In this document: positions 8,138 through 16,686 of the stretch, in pieces | Layout: each line of letters begins with the position of its first letter | Numbering within the stretch: position 1 is the first letter of the stretch | Assembly (NCBI RefSeq): GCF_006475605.1 | Contig: NZ_SSBC01000020.1 | Location: forward strand, 1 to 64,000 | DNA length: 64,000 bases | Direction: 5' to 3' | Source: Asticcacaulis tiandongensis | GTDB lineage: Bacteria > Pseudomonadota > Alphaproteobacteria > Caulobacterales > Caulobacteraceae | Notes under the pieces: generated by a model | Told to the model about the DNA's origin: nothing | The model's input: the letters and a program-made list of their open reading frames with translations, nothing else | Database searches by the model: none | Position numbers and translations under genes: made by a program

Positions 8138-8170
8138 CCGGCAGGCGCGAGGTTTTCGCGTGGAACGAGA

Positions 8171-8200
8171 TAGTACTGACCTGTTACAAGGTCAGTACTA
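8171..8200. promoter_or_regulatory. Perfect 12-bp inverted repeat, operator-like
   Basis: Two exact arms of 12 bases (TAGTACTGACCT and its complement) flank a 6-base spacer GTTACA. No T-run follows either arm, so a rho-independent terminator is unlikely. The position, 29 bases before the start of the next gene, suits a regulator-binding site or a recombinase-binding site. Each arm contains the hexamer AGTACT, itself a palindrome. Confidence 0.5.
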
Positions 8201-8228
8201 ATCGCCCCGCTCTTCAAAGGTCTCGGCC

Positions 8229-8645
8229 ATGTCGAATACGAAAACAACCATCATGATGCCTGACTCGATTGAGCGCTTTATTGCCGAAGGGTTCGACCGC
8301 CTTAGTGTCGACGGCGCGACGTCCGCACAACAGACCGAAGCGTTTCAGGAGATGGTCAATCTCCTTGCCATACTCATGTCCGGCCATCACGGCCCGGACA
8401 TGGATGACCCTGCCTACTTCCGGCAGGCGCAGGACAATCTCTACGCTTGGGGCCATGGCCGGCGCGTGACACCGGAGGCGCAGGCCGTCGGCAGGTCCTT
8501 CCTCGCTTTCCTCAAGGAAGCCGTTGAAAGCCCTGCTTTCGAGATCCTTCAGGAAAACACCCGCCGCGGCGACGAGTCTGACGCTTTCGACCCCGGCGGC
8601 GGCCTGAAGGACCGACGCGAAGACAGTGGTGACGGCCAAGCATAG
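8229..8645 (+). CDS. Hypothetical protein of the island
   Basis: The 138-residue acidic protein is mostly helical and has no signal peptide or membrane span. It contains a His-rich turn (LMSGHHGPDMDDPAYF) and a disordered, charged C-terminus ending REDSGDGQA. No family recognised. The gene follows the perfect inverted repeat at 8171-8200 and precedes the recombinase pair in the same direction, so it may share their regulation. Confidence 0.5.
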   Translation: MSNTKTTIMMPDSIERFIAEGFDRLSVDGATSAQQTEAFQEMVNLLAILMSGHHGPDMDDPAYFRQAQDNLYAWGHGRRVTPEAQAVGRSFLAFLKEAVESPAFEILQENTRRGDESDAFDPGGGLKDRREDSGDGQA

Positions 8646-8692
8646 GCCGTCATCGTGATGTTCTACCCCAACCCTTTCCCGAGGACGCGGAG

Positions 8693-8956
8693 ATGCGCGG
8701 ACGCCAGTCCAGCCATCGCGAGCTGCTGCGCCCTGCTGCCGGCCAGAAGGCCAGCGGCAGTGACGGCACGCGTCCTGCTGTTGTCTGCGAAGAGCTTGAG
8801 CATCTGCCCGTCACTGCCGAAGAATTGGATGCCATCGAAGCATTCCTGATGCCGCAGATACTGCACCTGCTGGGAACAACCCCCAGCAAGCATGACGACT
8901 CGAAACGGCCCCAAACAGCTGCGATAGTGCTGGAAAGCGAGGGGGCAGCGTCATGA
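8693..8956 (+). CDS. Small protein coupled to the serine recombinase
   Basis: The 87-residue protein has a basic N-terminus (MRGRQSSHRELLR) and an acidic helical middle (EELEHLPVTAEELDAIEAFLM). Its stop codon overlaps the recombinase start (ATGA at 8953-8956), so the two are translationally coupled. A GGAG lies close before its ATG. Small coupled proteins next to large serine recombinases may act as recombination directionality factors; this is inference from position only. Confidence 0.55.
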   Translation: MRGRQSSHRELLRPAAGQKASGSDGTRPAVVCEELEHLPVTAEELDAIEAFLMPQILHLLGTTPSKHDDSKRPQTAAIVLESEGAAS

Positions 8957-10608
8957 AGCTTCTCAACAGCACGAATCTGGAAGCGAAGAACGCTGACAGC
9001 CTGCGCGCAGCCCTCTATTTGCGCGTCTCGACAGGTCGCCAGGCCGAAAACGACCTCTCCATCCCGGACCAGCGGCGGCAGGCACAAGAATTCTGCAAAG
9101 CGCGCGGCTGGGAGGTCGTCATCGAATTCGTCGATGCCGGCCTCAGCGGGACCGACGACCGCCGTCCCGAGCTGCAGCGGCTGCTCGACTTGGCGGCGGG
9201 CGGGGATTCACCCTTCGATGTCGTAGTCGTCCATTCCTTTAGCCGCTTCGCGCGCGATCATTTCGCGCTCGAATATCATGTCCGCCGCCTGCGCAAAAAC
9301 GGCGTCAAGCTCGTCAGCATCACCCAAGACCTTGGCGATGACCCGATGAGCGTGATGGTCAGGCAGGTCTTCGCACTGTTCGACGAGTACCAGTCCAAGG
9401 AGAATGCAAAGCACGTTCTCCGTGCCATGCAGGAGAACGCCCGGCAAGGCTTCTGGAATGGCGCTGCCGCGCCTTATGGATACGCCATTGTGGCTGCGGA
9501 GCAGCGGGGAGCAAAAACCAAAAAGCGCCTCGCCATCGATGCCGTAGAAGCAGAAGTGGTGCGGCTCATGTTCCGCCTTGTCCACGAAGGCAATGGCACA
9601 AGCGGCCCCCTCGGCGTCAAAGCCCTTGCCTGCTACCTAAACGAACGGGGCTACCGCACCCGGCGCGGCGCGCGGTGGGGTATCGGCCCGCTGCACGCCC
9701 TCCTGACCAGTCCGACCTACAAGGGTGAGTACCGCTTTAACCGCAAGGTCTGGAAGACAAAGGAAGACAAGCCCGCCGCCGACCAGATTATGGTTGCGGT
9801 TGATCCCATCATTGACCCGGCCTTATTCGATGCCGTGCAGGCCCGTCTGAAATCCCGCAACCCCAAACAGACGCCGCCGCGCGTCGTCACCGGTCCCATC
9901 CTCCTGACGGGCCTAGCGACCTGCGCCAGCTGCGGCGGCGGTATGACGCTGCGGACTGGCAAGTCAGGCCGCTACCGCTATTACACCTGCGCCACCTGCG
10001 CCCAGCAGGGCAAGTCTGCCTGCCCGGGCCGGTCCATCCCGATGGACAAGCTCGACCAGATCGTCACTGACCAGCTCAATGCATCCCTATTCACCCCGGA
10101 GAGGGTCCGCGCCATCCTTGGCGGCCTGATGGCCCGGCAGGCCTCGCGCAGCGAAGACCATGCGCAGCGCCTTACGGCCCTCCAGAACAAGATGTCAGAT
10201 TGCGAGAGCCGCCTGTCACGTCTCTACGAAGCTATCGAGAACGGCATAGCCGACTCATCCGACCCGACCTTGAAAGAGCGGCTGGCCGCGCTCAAGGCCG
10301 AACGCGATCAGGCGAAGGCCGCCAAGGACCGCGCCTTCGCCGAGCTCCAGCCGGAAACCAGAATCACCGAAGAGAAGATCAGCGCCTTCGCAGCGCTCAT
10401 GCGCGACAACGTCGCAAACGGCGCTATTCCGTTCCGCCGCGCCTATCTGCGCTCCGTCATCGACCAGGTCGAAGTCGACGACACGGAAATCCGAATCCAC
10501 GGGCGGCGGGATGTTCTAGAGCGGCTTGTGATGGGTGGTGGGGCTACTCCGGCAGGAGTGCCCAGTTTTGTTCGTAAATGGCGCACCCGACAGGATTCGA
10601 ACCTGTGA
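8953..10608 (+). CDS. Large serine recombinase
   Basis: The 551-residue protein integrates or excises DNA by a serine mechanism. Domain order: resolvase/invertase catalytic domain (about 18-165) with the nucleophile Ser26 in [10 protein letters not shown] and the conserved SRFARD; recombinase domain (about 170-290, PYGYAIV to [12 protein letters not shown]); zinc ribbon with CASCGGG and [14 protein letters not shown] (about 325-360); and a coiled coil (about 390-470). The last nine codons (WRTRQDSNL and stop) lie within the 3' end of tRNA-Arg(CCG) on the opposite strand, as expected when the element uses that tRNA end as attachment site and its gene terminates across the junction. Family length is usually 450-600, so it appears complete. 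Confidence 0.93.
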   Translation: MKLLNSTNLEAKNADSLRAALYLRVSTGRQAENDLSIPDQRRQAQEFCKARGWEVVIEFVDAGLSGTDDRRPELQRLLDLAAGGDSPFDVVVVHSFSRFARDHFALEYHVRRLRKNGVKLVSITQDLGDDPMSVMVRQVFALFDEYQSKENAKHVLRAMQENARQGFWNGAAAPYGYAIVAAEQRGAKTKKRLAIDAVEAEVVRLMFRLVHEGNGTSGPLGVKALACYLNERGYRTRRGARWGIGPLHALLTSPTYKGEYRFNRKVWKTKEDKPAADQIMVAVDPIIDPALFDAVQARLKSRNPKQTPPRVVTGPILLTGLATCASCGGGMTLRTGKSGRYRYYTCATCAQQGKSACPGRSIPMDKLDQIVTDQLNASLFTPERVRAILGGLMARQASRSEDHAQRLTALQNKMSDCESRLSRLYEAIENGIADSSDPTLKERLAALKAERDQAKAAKDRAFAELQPETRITEEKISAFAALMRDNVANGAIPFRRAYLRSVIDQVEVDDTEIRIHGRRDVLERLVMGGGATPAGVPSFVRKWRTRQDSNL

Positions 10609-10655
10609 CCTCTGCCTTCGGAGGGCAGCACTCTATCCAGCTGAGCTACGGGTGC
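10579..10655 (-). tRNA. tRNA-Arg (anticodon CCG), intact
   Basis: The 77-nt gene folds with acceptor GCACCCG/CGGGTGC, anticodon arm CTGCC-CTCCGAA-GGCAG (anticodon CCG, reads CGG), T arm ACAGG-TTCGAAT-CCTGT and an encoded CCA. Its 3' end is overlapped by the end of the serine recombinase gene and marks the right end of the island; the tRNA itself remains complete. Confidence 0.96.
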
Positions 10656-10827
10656 GTAGGGCGCGCAGATAAACCAGCTCCGGCGCAATGGGGCGGAACC
10701 TATGCTAAAGCGCTCTCAGGCTCAATGAGAAAATAAGGCCGCACACAAAAATCATGATTTGCCCGTTGGTTTGAGCGTTTATCTGGCTGGTGGCTGTGAA
10801 TAAAACGGTCACCTAATGGTTAAATCC

Positions 10828-10845
10828 CTGTCATCAAACCCTCTT
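10828..10845 (+). promoter_or_regulatory. Possible Pho box before phoD
   Basis: CTGTCAT followed after 4 bases by CCCTCTT. The first half equals the PhoB consensus half-site; the second matches 4 of 7 bases. It ends 37 bases before the phoD start. A CtrA-like ATGGTTAA also occurs at 10816-10823. Plausible given the phosphatase downstream, but one weak half makes it uncertain. Confidence 0.35.
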
Positions 10846-10882
10846 ATGGTACGGCTTCGGGTATAGTTTTTGGAGCGAAGCC

Positions 10883-12586
10883 ATGTCCGAGGGGAAGATC
10901 AATCGTCGCCGCGCACTGCTGACGTTTGGGCTGGCGGGGCTGGCGCCAGCGGTCGGTGGTGCAGGTATTGCTGGCATCGAAGGGGTGCATTTCGCACATG
11001 GGGTAGCGTCTGGTGATCCTTTGCAGGACAGGCTGATCATCTGGACACGCCTGACTGCTGACAGGGCCACAGAGGTTATCTGGCAGGTCGCCGAAGACGA
11101 AGACTTTGGCCGGATTGTGCAGAGGGGACGTTTCATTACCGATCAGGGCCGTGATTATACGGTTAAGGTCGATGTCGGCGGGCTGGAGGCGGGGCAGGGT
11201 TATTTCTACCGCTTTCTGAGCGCCGGGCAGATATCACCTGTGGGGCAGGCAAAGACCCTGCCGGAAAATACGGATCGTCTGGTGCTGGCGGTGGCGTCCT
11301 GTTCGTTGCATCCCAATGGCTATTTCAATGCCTATCAGGCGATTGCCGACCTTAAGGAGGTCGATGCGGTTGTTCACCTTGGGGACTATATTTATGAATA
11401 CGGGGCGGGTTTAAACGACTATGGCATGGCCAATGGCCAGCTTTTGGGGCGCATTCCCGAACCGCCGCATGAGATCGTAAGCTTGCAGGATTATCGCCAG
11501 CGCCACGCGCAGTATAAGCGTGAGCCGGAGCTTCAGGCGGCGCATGCGCGGGCGGCGTGGATATGTGTGTTTGATGATCACGAAATCTGCAACAATCCCT
11601 GGGTAGGAGGGGCGCAAAACCATGATCCTGAAAAGGGCGAAGGCGACTATTTCACCCGTAAGGCTGCGGCGCTTAAGGCCTATCGCGAGTGGATGCCTAT
11701 CCGTGATGCGGAAGCGGGGCATTTGTCCGAAGCAATTTACCGCCGGTTCCGGTTTGGCAAGCTTGCCGAATTGTTTATGCTTGAGACACGTCTGGTGGCG
11801 CGTACTGAACAACTTGATTATCCTGACGATATTCCGTTTCGGGTAGGTGAGGATGGTCAGAAAATCCCTGACTACGATGCGCTGCGGGCTTTGATTAATG
11901 CGCCTGAACGGGAGCTTTTGGGCGAAGCTCAGCGCCAGTGGCTGGATCAGGGTATTGAAGCCTCGGTCGCCCATGAGGTGACATGGCAGGTGCTGGGTAA
12001 CCAGATCATAATGGCCCGTGTGGCTGGACCTGATGTCAGGCAGGTTTATGGGGAACCGGCGGTGACAGGTCTTCTCAATCGCTTGCCCACCAAGGCCCGC
12101 GCCGTGGTTGAGCCCATGGTCGAATTGTTCAGTCAGGAGCAGGCATTGCCGCTGAATCTGGATGCCTGGGACGGTTATCCGGCGGAGCGGGAACGGCTTT
12201 ATGACATCCTAAAGCGGCATAGGGCGCGGACGGTGGTGTTGTCGGGTGACAGCCATAGCGCCTGGGCCAATCAGTTACATGATGCGGCGGGCACGCCTGT
12301 GGCCGTGGAATTGGGCGTCACCGCGATATCCAGCCCGACCGTGTGGTTTGATGCGCTGGTGCCAGGGTTTAATCTGGCGCAAACCCTGACGGATCAGAAC
12401 GCTGAGGTTCTGGCGGCCAGTACGGCGCATAACGGCTTTGTCCGGCTGACCCTGACGCCACAAAAGGCTTTGGGGGAGTGGATGTCTGTGTCGGGCATTG
12501 GTTCCCGCGAATTCCGTCTGTTTACAGAGCAGGCTTTTGAAGCGCGGGCCAAGGCCGAAGGCATGGGGCCGTTAGAGAGCGTGTAA
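10883..12586 (+). CDS. phoD: Alkaline phosphatase D (PhoD), Tat-exported
   Basis: PhoD hydrolyses phosphomonoesters and diesters outside the cytoplasm to supply phosphate. The 567-residue protein begins with a twin-arginine signal (NRRRALLTFGLAGL, residues 7-20), then an N-terminal fibronectin-like domain (HFAHGVASGDPLQDRLIIWT) and the metallophosphatase domain with VHLGDYIYEYG, CVFDDHEICNN and LSGDSHSAW, which supply metal ligands. The start has GGAG eight bases upstream. It is the first chromosomal gene after the tRNA-Arg and stands alone; a possible Pho box precedes it. Length fits the family. Confidence 0.93.
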   Translation: MSEGKINRRRALLTFGLAGLAPAVGGAGIAGIEGVHFAHGVASGDPLQDRLIIWTRLTADRATEVIWQVAEDEDFGRIVQRGRFITDQGRDYTVKVDVGGLEAGQGYFYRFLSAGQISPVGQAKTLPENTDRLVLAVASCSLHPNGYFNAYQAIADLKEVDAVVHLGDYIYEYGAGLNDYGMANGQLLGRIPEPPHEIVSLQDYRQRHAQYKREPELQAAHARAAWICVFDDHEICNNPWVGGAQNHDPEKGEGDYFTRKAAALKAYREWMPIRDAEAGHLSEAIYRRFRFGKLAELFMLETRLVARTEQLDYPDDIPFRVGEDGQKIPDYDALRALINAPERELLGEAQRQWLDQGIEASVAHEVTWQVLGNQIIMARVAGPDVRQVYGEPAVTGLLNRLPTKARAVVEPMVELFSQEQALPLNLDAWDGYPAERERLYDILKRHRARTVVLSGDSHSAWANQLHDAAGTPVAVELGVTAISSPTVWFDALVPGFNLAQTLTDQNAEVLAASTAHNGFVRLTLTPQKALGEWMSVSGIGSREFRLFTEQAFEARAKAEGMGPLESV

Positions 12587-12638
12587 TTATGGTCTCAGAC
12601 CACTTGCGGGGTTTATAAATTCACGCTAAGAACATTTC

Positions 12639-13901
12639 ATGAACTTTGAATGGATTCTTCTCATTGTCGGTGGTCTATCTGTCCTGTTGGCGGGCGGGCT
12701 TGTGTTGCTGTTTCAGGAAAACCGGCGTTTGCGCGGGCAGAATGACGGGTTGAATGAGCGTCTGCTGCGTGCGGTTTCCGAGCTGTCTCAGGTGCGCGAA
12801 CGGGCACGGAACCTTGAGGATGCGCGGGCGGCCATGAGCGAGCATTTTCAGGCCGCGTCGCAGCAGGCCCTGGCGCAGTCGACCGATGCGCTCTTGAAGC
12901 GGGCAGAGGAATCCTTCGTGGCGCGGGAACGGTTGGCGCTGGAACGCATGACCCATACGCTGAAACCGGTGGCTGAGACGCTGGTGAAGGTGGAGACGCA
13001 GGTCAAACAGATGGAGGAAGACCGGCTTAAGGACACCAGTGGTCTCAGGCAGGAGATCACCCAGCTTTTGCAGGCCTCAAGCCAGACAAGGGATGTGACG
13101 CAGAAGCTGGCCAATGCCTTGCGGCGCGGGGCAGGGGTGCAGGGTCGGTGGGGTGAGGAGACCTTGCGTAACGTCCTTGAAGCCGCTGGTCTGACGCAGT
13201 TTGATTTTACCGAGCAGATGAACCTTGAGACGGAGGCTGGACGGCGCAGGCCGGATGTGACGGTCAAGCTGCCTGGCGGGGTATTCGCCATTGATGCCAA
13301 GGTCAATCTGACGGCCTATCTTGAGGCGTCCGAGGCGACGGATGAGGTGTTGCGCGAAGACCTGTTCCAGCGTCACGCGCGGGCCTTGCAGCAACATGTG
13401 CGCGACCTGTCAGCCAAGGCCTATTGGGATCAGTTTCGGGAACAATCGCCTGATTTTGTCGCCATGTTTGTGCCCGGTGACGGCATATTGTCGGCGGCGT
13501 TAGAGCGCATGCCCGACCTGATGAGCGAGGCGATGAACCGTAAGGTGATCATTGTCACGCCGACGACGCTGTTTGCCCTGTGCAAGGCCGTGGTCTATGG
13601 CTGGCGGGCGGAGGAGCAGATACATAATGCGCGTGAAGTCGCTGTGCTGGGGCGTGATCTGTATAACCGCCTGAGTGTTATGGGCGGGCATGTGGCGGGG
13701 CTGGGCAAGGGGTTGGCCAGCGCGGTCGATAAGTACAACAGCTTTGTCGGGTCGCTTGAGTCTCAGGTGCTGACGCAGGCGCGGAAGTTTGAAGACCTCA
13801 AGGTCGATCATGAGGGCAAGGACCTGCCGGAAATCGCGCCGATTGAGGCGCATCCACGGCCATTGAGCAAGCTTAAGGTTTTTGAGGGTGACAAGGGTTG
13901 A
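12639..13901 (+). CDS. rmuC: DNA recombination protein RmuC
   Basis: The 420-residue RmuC protein is thought to limit recombination at inverted repeats and contains a PD-(D/E)XK-like nuclease core. An N-terminal membrane anchor (about residues 4-24, WILLIVGGLSVLLAGGLVLL) is followed by a coiled coil to about 150 and the RmuC domain (GRWGEETLRNVLEAAGL, FAIDAKVNLTAYLE, DFVAMFVPGDGILSAAL, KVIIVTPTTLFALCKAV). Length and order are typical. It lies 52 bases after phoD; the ribosome-binding site is weak. It may be co-transcribed with def downstream. Confidence 0.93.
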   Translation: MNFEWILLIVGGLSVLLAGGLVLLFQENRRLRGQNDGLNERLLRAVSELSQVRERARNLEDARAAMSEHFQAASQQALAQSTDALLKRAEESFVARERLALERMTHTLKPVAETLVKVETQVKQMEEDRLKDTSGLRQEITQLLQASSQTRDVTQKLANALRRGAGVQGRWGEETLRNVLEAAGLTQFDFTEQMNLETEAGRRRPDVTVKLPGGVFAIDAKVNLTAYLEASEATDEVLREDLFQRHARALQQHVRDLSAKAYWDQFREQSPDFVAMFVPGDGILSAALERMPDLMSEAMNRKVIIVTPTTLFALCKAVVYGWRAEEQIHNAREVAVLGRDLYNRLSVMGGHVAGLGKGLASAVDKYNSFVGSLESQVLTQARKFEDLKVDHEGKDLPEIAPIEAHPRPLSKLKVFEGDKG

Positions 13902-13986
13902 ATTTAAGTCTTTGAATCCATAGTAATCGTCAGGCCAAGGGTTGCGCCATCTTGACCGGAACCCTTGCGAACCTTATTTTCAGGCC

Positions 13987-14523
13987 ATGGCTATACGTGA
14001 AATCATAACTGTTCCGAACCCGCTGTTGAAGCAAGTCTCCAAACCCGTTGAAGGCGGGGTGACGGATGAACTGCGCGCCCTGATGGATGACATGCTGGAA
14101 ACCATGTACGACGCACCAGGCATTGGTCTGGCGGCGATCCAGATCGGTGAACCGGTTCGGGTCATTGTCATGGATTTGCAGGAAAAGCCGGAAGGCGCAC
14201 CTGAGGATGCTGAGGGCGAGAAAAAGCCGCTCTTCTTCGTTAATCCCGAGATTGTCTGGGCCTCGGAAGAGCTGTCGTCCTATGACGAGGGCTGTCTGTC
14301 GGTGCCGGAAATCTATGACGAGGTGGTTCGCCCTGAAAAGGTGCGTATTCGTTATCTGAATTATCAGGGTGAGCAGGTTGAGGAAGAGGCCGAGGGCCTT
14401 TATGCCACCTGCATTCAGCATGAAATGGATCATCTGAATGGTGTCCTGTTTATTGATCACCTGTCGAAGCTGAAACGCGATCGGGCGGTAACGCGGGTCA
14501 AAAAACTGAAACGTGTTGCCTGA
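13987..14523 (+). CDS. def: Peptide deformylase
   Basis: Removes the formyl group from the N-terminal methionine of new proteins at the ribosome. The 178-residue protein shows the three metal-site motifs: [17 protein letters not shown] and QHEMDHLNG. The start at 13987 gives the usual MAIREI N-terminus; a longer frame from 13942 has no support. It lies just before fmt, which adds the formyl group to the initiator tRNA, a common pairing. A perfect palindrome with a following T-rich run separates the two genes. Confidence 0.96.
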   Translation: MAIREIITVPNPLLKQVSKPVEGGVTDELRALMDDMLETMYDAPGIGLAAIQIGEPVRVIVMDLQEKPEGAPEDAEGEKKPLFFVNPEIVWASEELSSYDEGCLSVPEIYDEVVRPEKVRIRYLNYQGEQVEEEAEGLYATCIQHEMDHLNGVLFIDHLSKLKRDRAVTRVKKLKRVA

Positions 14524-14551
14524 TCATTGCATCAGACAGGGTTTTGAGCCA

Positions 14552-14587
14552 AACAGGCGCATCATATGATGCGCCTGTTGTTGTTTT
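14552..14587. terminator. 28-bp perfect palindrome with T-rich tail between def and fmt
   Basis: Positions 14552-14579 are a perfect palindrome without spacer (centre CAT|ATG, arms of 14 bases including CAGGCGC), followed by GTTGTTTT. This suits a rho-independent terminator for def; with no spacer it would fold with a small loop of central bases. It ends 8 bases before the fmt ribosome-binding site. Confidence 0.65.
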
Positions 14588-14598
14588 AAGGATATCTC

Positions 14599-15531
14599 AT
14601 GCGTCTGGCCTTTATGGGCACGCCCGATTTCGCCGTTAAGGCCCTGGCTGAACTGGTGGCCAGTGGTCATGAGATTGTCTGTGTCTATAGCCAGCCACCG
14701 GCACCCAAAGGGCGTGGCCAGCAACTGACGCCATCACCGGTGCATGCGTTTGCAATCAGCCTCGGGCTTGAGGTGCGCACCCCGAAATCCATGAAGTCAC
14801 CTGAGGCCATTGCCGAGTTTCAGGCACTGGATATCGATGCCTGCGTGGTGGTGGCCTATGGTCAGATATTAAAGGCCGAGGTGCTTGAACATCCGCCGCT
14901 TGGCTGTTTCAATCTGCATGCGTCGTTGTTGCCACGCTGGCGCGGGGCGGCCCCTATTCAGCGGGCGATCATGGCCGGTGACAGCCATACCGGCGTGCAG
15001 GTCATGCGCATGTCCGAAGGGCTTGATGAGGGGCCGGTGATCCTGTCGGGGCGGGTGGAAATTACCGCCAGTGATACGGTGCAAACCCTGCACGATAAGC
15101 TGGCGACTATGGGGGCGGCGCTGTTGCCGGTGGCTCTGGCGGCGATTGAACGCGGTGGAGCGACGGATCAGCCGCAGGTGGGTGAGGTGACTTACGCGAA
15201 AAAAATTACGTCGGCGGAGGCGAGGATAGACTGGAGCCGATCAGCGCAGGAACTGGATTGGCATATTCGCGGTTTGTCGCCGTTTCCGGGAGCCTGGACG
15301 ATGGTTCAGACGCCTAAGGGCGAGCAGCGGTTGAAGGTACTTTTATCGCGCGTGGCGGATAAAATATCCGATCAGGCGGCGGGAACGCGGCTTGAAGGGG
15401 ACGGATTATATATTGCCACCGGTAACGGGGTGATAGAGTTGTTACGCGTACAGCGCGAAGGTAAGGCGGCACAGGATGCGGCTGAGTTTCTTAACGGGGC
15501 CAGCTTGCCGGTCGGTGAGCGGTTAGTCTGA
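14599..15531 (+). CDS. fmt: Methionyl-tRNA formyltransferase
   Basis: Transfers a formyl group from 10-formyltetrahydrofolate to methionyl-initiator tRNA. The 310-residue protein has the N-terminal formyltransferase domain ([19 protein letters not shown]; catalytic region [21 protein letters not shown] at about 105-125) and a C-terminal OB-like tRNA-binding domain from about 205. AAGGA lies before the start. Its stop codon overlaps the truA start (TGATG), so fmt and truA form an operon. Confidence 0.96.
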   Translation: MRLAFMGTPDFAVKALAELVASGHEIVCVYSQPPAPKGRGQQLTPSPVHAFAISLGLEVRTPKSMKSPEAIAEFQALDIDACVVVAYGQILKAEVLEHPPLGCFNLHASLLPRWRGAAPIQRAIMAGDSHTGVQVMRMSEGLDEGPVILSGRVEITASDTVQTLHDKLATMGAALLPVALAAIERGGATDQPQVGEVTYAKKITSAEARIDWSRSAQELDWHIRGLSPFPGAWTMVQTPKGEQRLKVLLSRVADKISDQAAGTRLEGDGLYIATGNGVIELLRVQREGKAAQDAAEFLNGASLPVGERLV

Positions 15532-16304
15532 TGCCGCGTTATCGCCTTCTTATCGAATATGATGGCAGACCCTATAAGGGGTTTCAGGCGCAGGGCGATC
15601 TGCCGACCGTGCAGGGATCGCTTGAGCGGGCCATATTCCGCTTCAGTGGTGAGGTTTTGCGGCTGACGGCGGCGGGGCGGACAGATACCGGCGTGCATGC
15701 CTCAGGGCAGGTAGTAAGCTTTGATTTGGTTAAAGAATTCAAGGCCGATGTCGTGCGCGACGCGATGAATGCCTATCTGACGCCGGAGCCGATTGCTGTG
15801 CTTGAGGCCGAGCAGGTGGACGAAAGCTTTTCGGCGCGGTTTTCGGCGACAGGTCGGGTCTATCTGTTTCGTATCCTGACGCGTCGGGCACCGCCGGCCC
15901 TTGAGCAGGGCAGGGTCTGGCATGTGCGTAAGCCACTGGATGCCGACCGCATGGCTGAAGCCGCGAAATACCTGATTGGGCATCATGATTTTACGACCTT
16001 CAGGCATATCGGCTGTCAGGCCAAATCACCGATGAAGACGCTTGATGTGGCGCGCGTGAAACGCGTAGGTGACGAAATTCATTTGGGTTTTGCCTCGCGT
16101 TCGTTTTTGCACCGGCAGGTGCGTTCCATGACCGGTACGCTGGCGGAGGTCGGTGTCGGTCGCTGGGAACCAGAAGATGTGAAGGCCGCGCTTGAGGCGG
16201 CTGATCGTCGGGCCTGTGGGGCTGTGGCTCCGCCTGAGGGCCTGTGCCTGACGCATGTGACCTATGATGCCGAGCCTGATTTTTCGGCATTGAGTCCTGT
16301 TTAG
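15531..16304 (+). CDS. truA: tRNA pseudouridine(38-40) synthase TruA
   Basis: Makes pseudouridine at positions 38-40 of the tRNA anticodon stem. The 257-residue protein has the catalytic Asp in AAGRTDTGVHA (about residue 52) and the typical family segments FSARFSATGRVYLFRI and SFLHRQVRSMTGTL. The start overlaps the end of fmt by one base, so translation is probably coupled. A repeat of family C follows the stop codon. Confidence 0.96.
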   Translation: MPRYRLLIEYDGRPYKGFQAQGDLPTVQGSLERAIFRFSGEVLRLTAAGRTDTGVHASGQVVSFDLVKEFKADVVRDAMNAYLTPEPIAVLEAEQVDESFSARFSATGRVYLFRILTRRAPPALEQGRVWHVRKPLDADRMAEAAKYLIGHHDFTTFRHIGCQAKSPMKTLDVARVKRVGDEIHLGFASRSFLHRQVRSMTGTLAEVGVGRWEPEDVKAALEAADRRACGAVAPPEGLCLTHVTYDAEPDFSALSPV

Positions 16305-16313
16305 GCAGGGTTT

Positions 16314-16372
16314 GCCCCCTCCGTCAGCGACTACGCGCTGACACCTCCCCCGCTTCGCAGGGGAGGATGTTA
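16314..16372. repeat. Intergenic palindromic repeat, family C copy 1
   Basis: Two nested palindromes: GTCAGCG...CGCTGAC and CTCCCC...GGGGAG, with the connecting ACACCTCCCC. Related copies occur at 38965-39044 and 53752-53810. It lies 10 bases after the truA stop. Confidence 0.75.
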
Positions 16373-16402
16373 AGTTTCGCAGGGGGCGATGCAGGCGTGT
16401 TT

Positions 16403-16416
16403 TGGTAGCGCTATCA
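16403..16416. promoter_or_regulatory. LacI-family-like operator upstream of the sugar transporter
   Basis: TGGTAGCGCTATCA is a 14-bp dyad with central CG and one mismatched pair, the form of many LacI/GalR-family operators. It lies 271 bases before the transporter start at 16687; the interval 16417-16686 shows no gene. No LacI-type regulator is in the window. Confidence 0.5.
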
Positions 16417-16686
16417 TAATTTACTTGCCAGATGCTCTGAAAGAGGTGAAGTCTGGGGGATAAGGCGGGTATTTTCCCTTCGTTACGTATCCCCGCTTTA
16501 CGAATGACAGCGCTGACATTATGAGTCAGTTTAACCGAAATCCGACGCCCCAACGGCAAGCTTAATAACGGATGCGGCACAGAACAGGAAACGCGGGCGG
16601 ACCTTAAGGGGGGTCTTGCTTTTTGGAAAAAACAGGGACGAAACGGCGCATAATTTGCCTGTTTTGTCAGCAAGGGAGGATAGTTC

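Larger units (their letters stand above)
1..10578. mobile_element. Integrated genomic island, right end at tRNA-Arg
   Basis: The stretch left of the intact tRNA-Arg(CCG) carries only mobile-type genes: an IS3 end, a conjugation coupling protein, ArdC, an orphan methyltransferase, a tyrosine integrase, a large serine recombinase and small unknown proteins. Right of the tRNA, conserved housekeeping genes begin. The right boundary is therefore seen directly at 10578/10579; the left boundary lies outside the window. An internal tRNA-Gly 3' fragment at 5796-5845 suggests that two elements are stacked here, one using a tyrosine and one a serine recombinase. The intergenic repeat families of the chromosome were not seen in this region, which supports a foreign origin. 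Confidence 0.8.
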
